Source: Streptomyces litmocidini | GTDB lineage: Bacteria; Actinomycetota; Actinomycetes; Streptomycetales; Streptomycetaceae | NCBI RefSeq assembly: GCF_014649755.1 | Contig: NZ_BMTQ01000006.1 | Span: 124,001 to 188,000 of the forward strand | Length of the DNA: 64,000 nt | Reading direction: 5' to 3' | Made by a program: the position numbers and the translations under genes | Notes under the pieces: model-generated | The model's input: the letters and a program-made list of their open reading frames with translations, nothing else | Database searches by the model: none | Told to the model about the DNA's origin: nothing | Part shown: piece by piece, positions 31,083 to 39,179 of the stretch | Position numbering within the stretch: position 1 is the stretch's first letter | Layout of the letters: the number at the start of each line of letters is the position of its first letter

Positions 31083-31671
31083 TCCCCCGGAGCAGGGTGC
31101 GGGCGAGCACGCGCGCGAAGTCGTCGAGGGAGTCCGGCGGCCTGCGGTCCGGGCTCATCTCCCAGGCGAAGGAGCGCTGCACGCAGGCTCCGAGGAGGAG
31201 GGAGGCGGCGGCCACCGGGTCGGCGTCGGGGTGGACGCGGCCGTGCCGCTGCTCGGCGCGGAGATAGGCGGCGAGGCCTTCGATGGGCTTGTGGGGGCCC
31301 ATGCCGTAGGTGCGCATGGCCTCCTCGTGGCGCCGCTTGAGCTGCGGCTCCGCGTAGAGGGAGGCGACGACCGGGAAGGTCTGCTCGTAGAAGAGCGCGG
31401 CCTGTCGGGCGACCTCGGTGAGGTTCTCCTCGACGGTGCGGCCGCCGGGGTCGGCGACGAGCGTGCCGAGGAGGCCGCCGAGCTGGGGCAGGCGTTCGTC
31501 CAGGACGGCCAGGAAGATCTCTTCCTTGCTGCTGAAGTACTTGTAGAGCGCGGCTTCCGAGCAGCCGGCCTCCTTGGCGATCTCCTTGGTGGTGGTGCGG
31601 GCGAGCCCCGCCGTCCGCATGAGGTCGCGTGCGGCGTCGACGATCCGGGTCCGGGTCGGCCTCTGTTCCAT
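31075..31671 (-). CDS. TetR family transcriptional repressor
   Basis: A 198-residue regulator starting at MEQRPTRTRI, with GGAGGA directly upstream. Residues 8-55 are the TetR helix-turn-helix (RIVDAARDLMRTAGLARTTT, KEIAKEAGCSEAALYKYF, SSKEEIF). The rest is a helical ligand pocket with a C-terminal domain ending VLARTLLRGIS. It diverges from the reductase gene at 31759, and two perfect-looking operators lie between them, so it very likely represses both itself and that gene until a small ligand binds. The ligand is unknown. Confidence 0.9.
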   Translation of the reverse strand: MEQRPTRTRIVDAARDLMRTAGLARTTTKEIAKEAGCSEAALYKYFSSKEEIFLAVLDERLPQLGGLLGTLVADPGGRTVEENLTEVARQAALFYEQTFPVVASLYAEPQLKRRHEEAMRTYGMGPHKPIEGLAAYLRAEQRHGRVHPDADPVAAASLLLGACVQRSFAWEMSPDRRPPDSLDDFARVLARTLLRGIS

Positions 31672-31695
31672 GCATCCTCCAGCCACGCTTGACGT

Positions 31696-31740
31696 GTGAG
31701 TGAGTATCCACTCACCCTGGGGGTGAGTGAATACTTACCC
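31696..31740. promoter_or_regulatory. Two TetR-type operators
   Basis: Operator 1 (31696-31715) has GTGAGTG and CACTCAC arms around AGTATC. Operator 2 (31721-31740) has GGGTGAGT and ACTTACCC arms. Both share the core GTGAGTGA-N-TA. Their centres are 25 bases apart, and they fill most of the gap between the repressor and the reductase. Confidence 0.85.
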
Positions 31741-31758
31741 ACCCGGGGAGGGTGCGAC

Positions 31759-32391
31759 ATGAAGCTCACAGTCTTCGGTGCGACCGGCGGCATCGGCCGG
31801 GAGATCGTCCGGCAGGCGCTGGCCTCGGGCCACGAGGTGACGGCGGTGGTCCGGGACCCCGCACGGCTCGCGGCGACGGGCTCCCGCCTGACGGTCCGGC
31901 GGGCCGACCTGTCCGACCCCGAGGCCCTGCGCGGGGCGGTCGCGGGCCGGGACGCGGTGCTCTCGGGCCTCGGGGCCCGCACGCGGGCGGACGCGGGCGT
32001 GACCGCCCGGCTCACCCGCTCGGTGCTCGCGGCGATGGAGGCCGAGAGGACGCGCCGGCTCCTGGTGGTCAGCGCGGCCCCGCTGGGCCCGGTCCCGGAC
32101 GGTCAGGCCCTCGTCGACAAGGCGATGCTGGCGATCGTCAACAACGTCCTGAAGGACGTCTACGCCGACCTGCGGGTCATGGAGTCGGAGCTCGCCGCGA
32201 GCAGCGCCGACTGGACGTCCGTACGGCCGCCCAGACTGACGGACGAGCCGGGCACCGGCCGGTACCGCAAGGTCGTCGGCGGCACCCCGCCCCGGGGCCG
32301 ATCCCTGGCCCGCGCGGACGTGGCGCACGCGATGCTGGCGATGATCGACGACCCCGCGACGGTCAAGCAGGCCGTCGGAGTCGCGTACTAG
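31759..32391 (+). CDS. NAD(P)-binding atypical short-chain reductase
   Basis: A 210-residue Rossmann protein starting at the ATG after GGGGAGGG. TVFGATGGIGREIVRQAL is the nucleotide-binding loop of the atypical SDR / NmrA-like group. VVRDPARLA, LSGLGARTRADAG and LLVVSAAPLGPVPDG follow, and WTSVRPPRLTD is the usual late motif. The Tyr-x3-Lys catalytic pair of classical SDRs is not seen, so it may be a quinone reductase, a flavin/biliverdin reductase-like enzyme or a redox sensor. The divergent TetR gene and operators suggest induction by a toxic small molecule. Confidence 0.82.
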   Translation: MKLTVFGATGGIGREIVRQALASGHEVTAVVRDPARLAATGSRLTVRRADLSDPEALRGAVAGRDAVLSGLGARTRADAGVTARLTRSVLAAMEAERTRRLLVVSAAPLGPVPDGQALVDKAMLAIVNNVLKDVYADLRVMESELAASSADWTSVRPPRLTDEPGTGRYRKVVGGTPPRGRSLARADVAHAMLAMIDDPATVKQAVGVAY

Positions 32392-32434
32392 GGGGTGCCT
32401 CGCCGATCCGGCCTGATCGGCGAGGCGCCCCCTA
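32390..32434. terminator. Bidirectional terminator between the reductase and murB
   Basis: An 18-bp stem (AGGGGGTGCCTCGCCGAT with its complement, one mismatch) around CCGGCCTG. Its arms include the stop codons of the two convergent genes. Confidence 0.85.
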
Positions 32435-33487
32435 GAGCTCCACGCCCACCGTCACGGGCTCGTTGACGAGGGTGATCCCGAAGGCCTCGCGCACTCCGGC
32501 GACGACCTCGCGGGCGAGGGCGAGGAGGTCCTCGGTGGTCGCCCCGCCGCGGTTGGTGAGGGCGAGCGTGTGCTTGGTGGAGATGCGGGCGGGCCCGGAG
32601 CCGTACCCCTTGGTGAAGCCCGCCTTGTCGATCAGCCAGGCCGCCGAGGTCTTGGTGAAGGAGGTGCCCGCGGGGAAGGCCGGCGCCTGGGCCCCGGGGC
32701 CGAGGCGCTCGGCCACGCGGGCCCGGAAGGCGTCGAACTCCTCGTGGGTGAGGATCGGGTTGGTGAAGAAGGATCCGGCGGACCAGGTGTCGTGGTCCTC
32801 GGGGTCCAGGACCATGCCCTTGCTCGCGCGCAGCCCCAGGACGGTCTCGCGGGCGTGGGCGAGCGGCACCCGGTCGCCCATCTCGACGCCGAGGGCGCGG
32901 GCGGTCTGCTCGTAGGCGATCGGGGCGGACATGCCGCCGGCGTCCTCCAGCTCGAAACGGACGCGCAGCACGACGTAGGCGTCCGGCAGCTTCTTGAAGA
33001 GGCTGTGCCGGTACGAGAAGTCGCACTGCTCGTTCGTCAGCGTGACGACCCGGTGGTCGTTCCTGTCGTACGCCACGACCTCGGTGATCGTGGCGGAGAC
33101 GTCCTGTCCGTACGCGCCGACGTTCTGGATGGGGGTCGCGCCGGCCGAGCCGGGGATGCCGGCCAGGCACTCGATCCCGGCGAGTCCGGCCTCGACGGTC
33201 CGGGCGACGACGTCGGTCCAGACCTCGCCGGCGGCGACCTCGAGCCGGGTCCCGTCGAGGGCGAAGCCGGTGGTGGCGATGCGCAGCGCGGTGCCGTCGA
33301 AGCCCTTGTCCCCGATGACCAGGTTGGATCCGCCGCCGATGATCAGCAGCGGGGACCCGGTGGCCTCGGCCTCGCGGATCGCGGTGATGACCTCGTCGTC
33401 GGTGGTGGCGGTGACGAGCCGGGTGGCGGGGCCGCCGAGCCGGAAGGTGGTCAGGGGCGCGAGGGGGGCGTCGTTGAGGAGCTGCAC
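32432..33487 (-). CDS. murB: UDP-N-acetylenolpyruvoylglucosamine reductase
   Basis: A 351-residue flavoenzyme that makes UDP-N-acetylmuramate, the second step to peptidoglycan. Start: GTG of VQLLNDAPLAPLTTFRLGGPA. The FAD-binding part has IIGGGSNLVIGDKGFDGTAL and GIPGSAGATPIQNVGAYGQD. CDFSYRHSLFKK supplies the type I MurB tyrosine loop, the catalytic serine lies in SAGSFFTNPIL, and a glutamate lies near the C-terminus. It follows the hadB-like gene by 45 bases and is probably co-transcribed with it. Confidence 0.96.
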   Translation of the reverse strand: MQLLNDAPLAPLTTFRLGGPATRLVTATTDDEVITAIREAEATGSPLLIIGGGSNLVIGDKGFDGTALRIATTGFALDGTRLEVAAGEVWTDVVARTVEAGLAGIECLAGIPGSAGATPIQNVGAYGQDVSATITEVVAYDRNDHRVVTLTNEQCDFSYRHSLFKKLPDAYVVLRVRFELEDAGGMSAPIAYEQTARALGVEMGDRVPLAHARETVLGLRASKGMVLDPEDHDTWSAGSFFTNPILTHEEFDAFRARVAERLGPGAQAPAFPAGTSFTKTSAAWLIDKAGFTKGYGSGPARISTKHTLALTNRGGATTEDLLALAREVVAGVREAFGITLVNEPVTVGVEL

Positions 33488-33532
33488 GGGCCAAGGGTAC
33501 TTACCCCGGCGGGCAAGCACCCTCGCGGACCG

Positions 33533-33961
33533 TCAGGCCAGTCGTACGACGGCCCGGCTCATGCCCAGGACCTTCTGCCCGGCGCTCGTGGCCGTGAGGT
33601 CGACCCGCACCCGCTGGTCGTCCAGCTTGGCGGCGACCTTGGCGGAGACCTCGATCAGGGCGCCGGACCCGTCGTCGGGGACGACGACCGGCTTGGTGAA
33701 GCGGACGCCGTACTCGACGACGGCGGCGGGGTCGCCGGCCCAGTCGGTGACGACGCGGATCGCCTCGGCCATGGTGAACATGCCGTGGGCGATGACGTCC
33801 GGGAGGCCGACCTCGACCGCGAACTTCTCGTTCCAGTGGATCGGGTTGAAGTCCCCGGAGGCGCCGGCGTACCGCACGAGCGTGGCGCGGGTCACGGGGA
33901 AGGTCTGCGCGGGCAGCTCGGTGCCGACCTCGACCTCGTCGTAGGCGATCTTCGCGGTCAT
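33533..33961 (-). CDS. MaoC/HadB-like hydratase (catalytic subunit)
   Basis: A 142-residue hot-dog protein. The hydratase motif DFNPIHWNEKFAVEVGLPDVIAHG has the Asp and His of the active site. It is encoded 2 bases after the non-catalytic partner, as in the mycobacterial rpmG2-hadA-hadB block, where the heterodimer dehydrates 3-hydroxyacyl-ACP in long-chain fatty acid synthesis. Streptomyces makes no mycolic acids, so the substrate here is unclear; a 3-hydroxyacyl-CoA or -ACP is likely. Confidence 0.86.
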   Translation of the reverse strand: MTAKIAYDEVEVGTELPAQTFPVTRATLVRYAGASGDFNPIHWNEKFAVEVGLPDVIAHGMFTMAEAIRVVTDWAGDPAAVVEYGVRFTKPVVVPDDGSGALIEVSAKVAAKLDDQRVRVDLTATSAGQKVLGMSRAVVRLA

Positions 33962-33963
33962 GG

Positions 33964-34416
33964 TCAGGCCCCCTCGGGTGCGCGGGAGACGAGCTTGGTC
34001 CAGGCGGTGACGACGTGCTCGCCGGAGGCGTCGTGGACCTCGCCGCGGATGTCCAGGATGTCGTTGCCGGCGAGGGACTTGATCGCCTCGATGGTGGAGG
34101 TGACCGAGAGCCGGTCCCCGGCGCGTACGGGCCGGGTGTAGGCGAACTTCTGGTCGCCGTGGACGACGCGGCTGTAGTCGAGGCCCAGCTGCGGGTCCTC
34201 GATGACGGCACCGGCCGCCTTGAACGTGATGGCGAACACGAAAGTGGGCGGGGCGATCACATCGGAATGCCCGAGCGCCTTGGCCGCCTCGGTGTCGGTG
34301 TACGCGGGATTGGCGTCACCGATCGCCTCGGCGAACTCGCGGATCTTCTCGCGGCCGACCTCGTAGGGCGCGGTGGGCGGATAGGTCCGGCCCACGAAGG
34401 ACTGGTCGAGCGCCAT
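33964..34416 (-). CDS. MaoC/HadA-like hydratase subunit (UPF0336 type)
   Basis: A 150-residue hot-dog protein with REKIREFAEAIGDANPAYTD and GHSDVIAPPTFVFAI. The position of the catalytic histidine in its HadB partner is filled by other residues, so it should be the stabilising or substrate-binding half of a heterodimer. The gene has AGGAGGT before its ATG. A terminator lies between it and rpmG, so its promoter may be in the 100-base gap at 34417-34516. Confidence 0.86.
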   Translation of the reverse strand: MALDQSFVGRTYPPTAPYEVGREKIREFAEAIGDANPAYTDTEAAKALGHSDVIAPPTFVFAITFKAAGAVIEDPQLGLDYSRVVHGDQKFAYTRPVRAGDRLSVTSTIEAIKSLAGNDILDIRGEVHDASGEHVVTAWTKLVSRAPEGA

Positions 34417-34470
34417 GGACTCGATACCTCCTGGATTTGTTGCCGATGTTGCCGGTGGTGCCGATAAACG

Positions 34471-34506
34471 ACACGAGGCCGCCCCCTGGTGGGGACGGCC
34501 TCGTGT
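34471..34506 (-). terminator. Terminator after rpmG
   Basis: ACACGAGGCCG pairs with CGGCCTCGTGT around a CCCC/GGGG inner stem. On the minus strand it is followed by CGTTTAT. Confidence 0.8.
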
Positions 34507-34516
34507 ACGAGCCTGA

Positions 34517-34681
34517 TTAGCGCGTCTCGCGGTGCGCCGTGTGCGAGTTGCAGCGGGGGCAGTGCTTCTTCATCTCAAGACGGTCCGGGTTGTTACGCCG
34601 GTTCTTCTTGGTGATGTAGTTCCGCTCCTTGCACTCCACGCAGGCCAGCGTGATCTTCGGGCGGACGTCGGTGGCAGCCAC
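34517..34681 (-). CDS. rpmG: 50S ribosomal protein L33, zinc-binding form
   Basis: A 54-residue L33 from the GTG of [19 protein letters not shown], with GGAG about 7 bases upstream; the longer open frame is non-coding leader. Cys14, Cys17, Cys41 and Cys44 make it a C+ (zinc ribbon) form. Streptomyces usually has a second, zinc-free L33 elsewhere that replaces this one in zinc shortage; that copy is not in this window. Confidence 0.96.
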
Positions 34682-34769
34682 GTGAGTGCTCCTTGACGGA
34701 CGGATGGACGGATGAACGCATAGAAGAGTAGCCGATCGCAGGACCGACCCCACAATCGGCTACTGTCTG

Positions 34770-34842
34770 TAGCGGTGACCGGACTTGAACCGGTGACACA
34801 GCGATTATGAGCCGCTTGCTCTACCGACTGAGCTACACCGCT
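34770..34842 (-). tRNA. metT: tRNA-Met (CAU), elongator type
   Basis: A 73-base cloverleaf with acceptor AGCGGTG / CACCGCT, anticodon loop CTCATAA (CAT) and T-loop TTCAAGT. The first acceptor pair is A-U, and the three G-C pairs of an initiator anticodon stem are not seen, so it should be the elongator. Confidence 0.95.
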
Positions 34843-34886
34843 TTGATGATCCGGACCCCGCCCGAAGGCGGGACCCCTCTCACCAG

Positions 34887-34959
34887 AGCCCCAATACGGA
34901 ATCGAACCGTAGACCTTCTCCTTACCATGGAGACGCTCTACCGACTGAGCTATTGGGGC
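34887..34959 (-). tRNA. thrT: tRNA-Thr (GGU)
   Basis: A 73-base cloverleaf with acceptor GCCCCAA / TTGGGGC, anticodon loop ATGGTAA (GGT) and discriminator T. It lies 44 bases before tRNA-Met and rpmG, the same order as known in Mycobacterium. Confidence 0.95.
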
Positions 34960-35165
34960 GAGCGAGGAAGACATTACACGGTCTCCGCCCCATCGCCCAA
35001 ATCCGTTTCCCCGGGGCCTCCCGACGGCCCCCACCAGGCGTCTCGTACGCCACTCGTGGCCTCATCGGTACGACTATTGCGCTCCTCCTCGAAGGCCGCT
35101 CCGAGCACCCCTAGGCTCGGCCCCACGCTGCGTGATCTCGATCTTGAGGAGCCTTGAGGAGGCCG

Positions 35166-36446
35166 ATGTCAGCCGACAGCAAGCAGCCCCAGCCGCCCGA
35201 GGACGGGGCCGCCACCGCCGCCGACTCGACCTCGCTCCTGCTCTCCCACGCGCGGCTCACCGACGGACGGACCGTGGACGTACGGCTCGCCGGCGGCCGG
35301 ATCGAGGCCGTCGGCACCGCGGGCAGCCTCACCACCGTGGGCGCCCGCGTCGACCTCGGCGGCTACCTCCTGCTGCCCGCCGCCGCCGAGCCCCACGCCC
35401 ACGCCGACACCGCGCTCTCCGCCGACACCCCGGGGCCCGTCTCGTACGCCCCCGAGGAGGTGCAGCGGCGGGCCACCGAGGCCGCGCTCCTCCAGCTCGG
35501 CCACGGCGCGACGGCGCTCCGCGCGCACGTGCGCATCGGCGACGTCCACGGACTCGGCCCGCTCGAGGCGGTGCTGCAGGCCCGGCGCTCGCTGCGCGGC
35601 CTCGCCGACCTGACGGCCGTCGCCGTGCCCCGGCTGCTCACGGGCGTCGCGGGAGCGGACGGCCTCGCGATGCTGCGGGACGCGGTGAAGATGGGCGCCG
35701 GGGTGGTCGGCGGCTGCCCGGACCTCGATCCGGACCCGGCCGGATACGTGGAGGCCGTCCTCGGCGTCGCGGCCGAGCACGGCGTCCCGGTCGACCTGCA
35801 CACCGACGGGGACGACCCGGCCCGGCTCGCCCGGCTCGCGGCGATGGCCGGCGGACTGCGGCCCGGGGTCACGATCGGACCGTGCGCCGGCCTCGCCCGG
35901 CTCCCCCCCGACGCGGCGGGCCGGGCGGCGGACCGGCTGGCGGAGGCCGGGGTGACGGTGGTCTGCCTGCCGCAGGGCGGCTGCGGCGGCACCGAGGTGC
36001 GCGGGGCGGCGCCGGTGCGGCTGCTGCGGACGGCCGGGGTGCGGGTCGCGGCGGGCAGCGGCGCGCTGCGGGACGTGGCCAACCCCGTGGGGCGCGGGGA
36101 CCCGTTGGAGGCGGCCTACCTGCTGGCCTCGCTCGGCGGACTGCCGCCCCAGGAGGCGTACGGGACGGTGAGCGCGCGGGCGCGGGCGGCGATGGGCCTG
36201 CCGGAGGTGCGGGTGGAGGCCGGCTTCCCGGCGGAGCTGCTCGCGGTGCGCGGCGAGCGGCTGGCGGGCGTGCTGTCCCTCGCGTACAGCCGGATCGTGG
36301 TGCACCGGGGGCGGGTGGTGGCCCGGACGAGCGCGGTGCGGGAGTACTGCGACTCGGCGGCGGCCCTGGACCTGCCCCGCCAGGCGCGCCCGGAGCGGCC
36401 GCCCGAGCCGGGGGGCCCTCCGGCCGGACCCGACGTACGGTCGTGA
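35166..36446 (+). CDS. Amidohydrolase-superfamily protein, probably catalytically degenerate
   Basis: A 426-residue protein with GAGGAGG before the ATG. The overall plan is that of cytosine deaminase-type amidohydrolases: an N-terminal beta-sandwich piece (DVRLAGGRIEAVG), a metal-site strand PAAAEPHAHADTAL (His77, His79 retained), a TIM-barrel core with VDLHTDGDDPARL, and a C-terminal return to the sandwich (AELLAVRGERLAGVLSLAY). Several positions normally filled by metal or catalytic residues look changed: the strand usually ending GSD reads AAGSGALRDVANP, and the usual second histidine strand reads IGPCAGLARL. It may bind ligand without turning it over. The next gene starts 3 bases after its stop. 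Confidence 0.72.
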   Translation: MSADSKQPQPPEDGAATAADSTSLLLSHARLTDGRTVDVRLAGGRIEAVGTAGSLTTVGARVDLGGYLLLPAAAEPHAHADTALSADTPGPVSYAPEEVQRRATEAALLQLGHGATALRAHVRIGDVHGLGPLEAVLQARRSLRGLADLTAVAVPRLLTGVAGADGLAMLRDAVKMGAGVVGGCPDLDPDPAGYVEAVLGVAAEHGVPVDLHTDGDDPARLARLAAMAGGLRPGVTIGPCAGLARLPPDAAGRAADRLAEAGVTVVCLPQGGCGGTEVRGAAPVRLLRTAGVRVAAGSGALRDVANPVGRGDPLEAAYLLASLGGLPPQEAYGTVSARARAAMGLPEVRVEAGFPAELLAVRGERLAGVLSLAYSRIVVHRGRVVARTSAVREYCDSAAALDLPRQARPERPPEPGGPPAGPDVRS

Positions 36447-36448
36447 GT

Positions 36449-37105
36449 ATGCGCATCGTCATCGCTGGAGGACACGGACAGATCGCCCTGCGCCTGGAGA
36501 GGCTGCTCTCGCACGCCGGGCACGAGGTCGCGGGGATCATCCGCAGCCCCGGACAGGGCGCCGACCTGCGGGAGGCGGGCGCCGAGCCCGTCGTCCTGGA
36601 CCTGGAGTCGGCGTCGGTCGAGATGGTGGCCGCGGTCCTGCAGGGCGCCGACGCGGCCGTCTTCGCGGCGGGCGCGGGCCCGGGCAGCGGCGCCGACCGC
36701 AAGGACACGGTGGACCGGGCGGCGGCCGTCCTCTTCGCCGACGCGGCGGAGCGCGCGGGCGTGCGCCGGTACCTCGTCGTCTCCTCGATGGGCGCGGACG
36801 CCTCCCACGCGGGCGACGGGATCTTCGACGCCTACCTCCGCGCGAAGGGCGCGGCCGACGACGAGATCCGTTCCCGCACGGCCCTGGACTGGACGATCCT
36901 GCGTCCCGGCTCCCTGACGGACGACGCGGGCACGGGCATGGTCCGCCTGGAGGCCCGCACGGGCCGCGGCCCGGTCCCCCGGGACGACGTGGCCGCGGTC
37001 CTCGCCGAACTCCTCGACACCCCGGCGACCGCCGGCCTGACGCTGGAACTGGTCGCCGGTTCGGTCCCGGTCTCGGTCGCGGTGAAGGACGTGGCCGGCA
37101 ACTGA
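36449..37105 (+). CDS. NAD(P)-binding NmrA/atypical SDR protein
   Basis: A 218-residue Rossmann protein. The ATG at 36449 gives MRIVIAGGHGQIALRLERLL; a GTG at 36443 overlapping the previous stop would couple the two genes. The GGHGQIA loop binds the cofactor. GIIRSPGQGADLREAGAEPVVLD, RYLVVSSMGADASH and ALDWTILRPGSL are typical of the SDR_a5 (YtfG/NmrA-like) branch. The substrate is unknown, and sensor function is possible since many of this branch lack the catalytic Tyr. A strong terminator follows. Confidence 0.85.
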   Translation: MRIVIAGGHGQIALRLERLLSHAGHEVAGIIRSPGQGADLREAGAEPVVLDLESASVEMVAAVLQGADAAVFAAGAGPGSGADRKDTVDRAAAVLFADAAERAGVRRYLVVSSMGADASHAGDGIFDAYLRAKGAADDEIRSRTALDWTILRPGSLTDDAGTGMVRLEARTGRGPVPRDDVAAVLAELLDTPATAGLTLELVAGSVPVSVAVKDVAGN

Positions 37106-37116
37106 CGCGGAACGAC

Positions 37117-37154
37117 GAAGAAGGCCCCCGGTGCAAGCACCGGGGGCCTTCTTC
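37117..37154. terminator. Terminator between the SDR gene and tRNA-Tyr
   Basis: GAAGAAGGCCCCCGGTG pairs fully with its complement around a CAAG loop and ends in CTTCTTC. It works for the plus-strand pair and for the convergent tRNA-Tyr. Confidence 0.88.
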
Positions 37155-37158
37155 AGTG

Positions 37159-37240
37159 TGGCGACGCCAGGATTCGAACCTGGGTAGGCTAAGCCGACGG
37201 ATTTACAGTCCGCTCCCATTGGCCACTCGGGCACATCGCC
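37159..37240 (-). tRNA. tRNA-Tyr (GUA)
   Basis: An 82-base class II tRNA with acceptor GGCGATG / CGTCGCC, D-loop GGCCAATGG, anticodon loop CTGTAAA (GTA), a long variable arm (CGTCGGCTTAGCC region), T-loop TTCGAAT and discriminator A. Confidence 0.95.
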
Positions 37241-37413
37241 ATGGGTTCGCTGCCCCGGTTCACCGCTTTCCTGCGGTGTTCCCCGGCAACGACGTAAACA
37301 ATACCTGATCCCCGGGGGTGCTTCGCCACCCGATTGATCAGCGGTTCGGCCGGCGGCTCACCCCCTAGGCTTTGGGGCGTACCCCACAGCATCCGAGCAA
37401 GGAGCCACGAGTC

Positions 37414-37905
37414 ATGGCCGACTCCAGTTTCGACATCGTCTCCAAGGTCGAGCGGCAGGAGGTCGACAACGCCCTCAACCAGGCCGTGAAGGAGATCTCC
37501 CAGCGTTACGACTTCAAGGGAACCAACGCCTCGATCTCCTGGTCGGGCGAGAAGATCCTGATGCAGGCGAACGGCGAGGAGCGCGTCATGGCGATCCTCG
37601 ACATCTTCCAGACCAAGCTGATCAAGCGCGGGATCTCGCTCAAGTCGCTGGACGTCGAGGGCGAGCCGCAGCTGTCCGGCAAGGAGTACAAGCTCTTCGC
37701 CTCCGTGCAGGAGGGCATCTCCCAGGAGAACGCCAAGAAGGTCGCGAAGACCATCCGCGACGAGGGCCCCAAGGGCGTCAAGGCGCAGGTGCAGGGCGAC
37801 GAGCTGCGCGTCAGCTCGAAGAGCCGGGACGACCTGCAGGCCGTGCAGGCGCTGCTCAAGGGCAAGGACTTCGACTTCGCGATCCAGTTCGTGAACTACC
37901 GCTGA
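37414..37905 (+). CDS. YajQ-family nucleotide-binding protein
   Basis: A 163-residue protein starting MADSSFDIVSKVERQEVDNA with AAGGAG 10 bases upstream. It has the YajQ pattern: VKEISQRYDFKGTNASISW, then KLIKRGISLKSLDVEGEPQ and FVNYR at the end. Members of the family bind cyclic di-GMP or tRNA/nucleotides in other bacteria and act as effectors. In Streptomyces cyclic di-GMP controls the switch from growth to sporulation, so such a role is conceivable but not shown by the sequence. Confidence 0.9.
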   Translation: MADSSFDIVSKVERQEVDNALNQAVKEISQRYDFKGTNASISWSGEKILMQANGEERVMAILDIFQTKLIKRGISLKSLDVEGEPQLSGKEYKLFASVQEGISQENAKKVAKTIRDEGPKGVKAQVQGDELRVSSKSRDDLQAVQALLKGKDFDFAIQFVNYR

Positions 37906-38022
37906 CCTCGCGCCGGTGCCGTGCCGGGCCACGAGGGCCGTGTCCGAATACCGCCAGCCCCACGCCCGGCGGTCCCCGCACACTGGGTCCCGGAAAGACC
38001 CGTGCGGGGAGAGGAACCAGCC

Positions 38023-38532
38023 ATGACCGTGTACGCGTACGTCGACGGCCCCCTGGGCGAGATGCTCCTCGTCGGGCAGCTCGCCGAAGGGGGCCGGGCC
38101 GTGCTGCGCTCGCTGTCCCTGCCGGGGCAGAAGGGCGCCGTCGTGGTCGAGGACGGCTGGACGCTCGCGCCCGGGGCGTTCGCCGGGGCCGCCGGGCAGC
38201 TGGGCGAGTACTTCGCCGGCCGCCGGGACCGGTTCGACCTGCCGCTCGCCGACGACGCCGGGACCGCGTTCCAGCGGCGCGTCTGGCGGGCCCTGGAGGA
38301 GATCCCGTACGGGACCACCGTCTCGTACGGGGAGATCGCCCGGCGGGTCGGTTCGCCCGGCGCCGGGGTACGGGCCGTGGGCACCGCCGTCGGCCGCAAT
38401 CCGCTGCTCGTGGTGCGGCCCTGCCACCGGGTGATCGGCGCCGACGGAAGCCTGCGCGGATACGCCGCGGGCCTCGCGCGCAAAGAGCGGCTCCTGGGCC
38501 TGGAGGGGGCCCTCGTGGGCTCCCCCGCGTGA
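38023..38532 (+). CDS. ogt: Methylated-DNA--protein-cysteine methyltransferase
   Basis: A 169-residue suicide repair protein that removes alkyl groups from O6-alkylguanine. The active-site segment reads VVRPCHRVIGADGSLRGYA with the acceptor cysteine in PCHR. The helix-turn-helix RRVWRALEEIPYGTTVSYGEIA binds the minor groove and flips the base. AGAGGAA precedes the ATG. The stop codon overlaps the start of the alkB-like gene (GTGA), giving a two-gene alkylation-repair operon. Confidence 0.95.
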   Translation: MTVYAYVDGPLGEMLLVGQLAEGGRAVLRSLSLPGQKGAVVVEDGWTLAPGAFAGAAGQLGEYFAGRRDRFDLPLADDAGTAFQRRVWRALEEIPYGTTVSYGEIARRVGSPGAGVRAVGTAVGRNPLLVVRPCHRVIGADGSLRGYAAGLARKERLLGLEGALVGSPA

Positions 38533-39161
38533 CCGAGGGCCTCTTCCCCCGCGAGCGGGCCGAGGTCGCGCCCGGGGCGGTGCACGTGCCCGGGTGGCTG
38601 CCGTTCGCGCGCCGGCGGGAGCTGGTGGACGCCTGCCGGGAGTGGGGGCGCGGCCCCTTCCCGTACCGGCACACCGTGCTGCCCGGCGGCGGCGTCATGT
38701 CGGTGCGCTCGCTGGCCCTGGGCCGGCAGTGGGTGCCGTACCGCTACCTCGACGCGGTCGGGATCGAACTGCCGGACTGGCTGGTCGAGCTGGGCCGGGA
38801 GGCGCTCGTCGAGGCGTACGGCGAGCACGGCGGCTTCGCCCCCGACACCGCGCTCGTGAACTTCTACGCGCCGGGGGCGCGGATGGGCATGCACCAGGAC
38901 CGGGAGGAGCGCTCCTCCGCGCCGGTGGTGTCGCTGAGCCTCGGGGACCGGTGCGTGTTCCGCTTCGGGAACGAGGAGAACCGCGGCCGGCCGTACCGGG
39001 ACGTCGACCTGGGCTCCGGGGACCTCTTCGTCTTCGGCGGGGCTTCGCGCCGGGTTCACCACGGGGTCCCCAAGGTGTTCCCGGGGACGGCCGAACCGGG
39101 GCTCGGCCTGGTGGGGCGGCTGAACATCACGCTCAGGGAGACCGGCCTCAGCGTTCCGTGA
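38529..39161 (+). CDS. alkB: AlkB-type 2-oxoglutarate/Fe(II) DNA repair dioxygenase
   Basis: A 210-residue dioxygenase with a GTG start coupled to ogt by a 4-base overlap. The iron ligands are His122 and Asp124 (MHQDREERS) and a histidine in SRRVHHGVPK. The 2-oxoglutarate-binding arginines are in GRLNITLRETG. ALVNFYAPGARMG and PVVSLSLGDRCVFRFG are characteristic AlkB strands. It would oxidatively remove methyl groups from N1-adenine and N3-cytosine, damage that Ogt does not repair. Confidence 0.95.
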   Translation: MTEGLFPRERAEVAPGAVHVPGWLPFARRRELVDACREWGRGPFPYRHTVLPGGGVMSVRSLALGRQWVPYRYLDAVGIELPDWLVELGREALVEAYGEHGGFAPDTALVNFYAPGARMGMHQDREERSSAPVVSLSLGDRCVFRFGNEENRGRPYRDVDLGSGDLFVFGGASRRVHHGVPKVFPGTAEPGLGLVGRLNITLRETGLSVP

Positions 39162-39179
39162 GCGTTTAATGTGCGGGGC

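Noticed and set aside
37159..37240. tRNA-Tyr as an integration site for the tail cluster
   Set aside because: It is more than 20 kb away with core genes in between, and no duplicated tRNA end is seen near the cluster.
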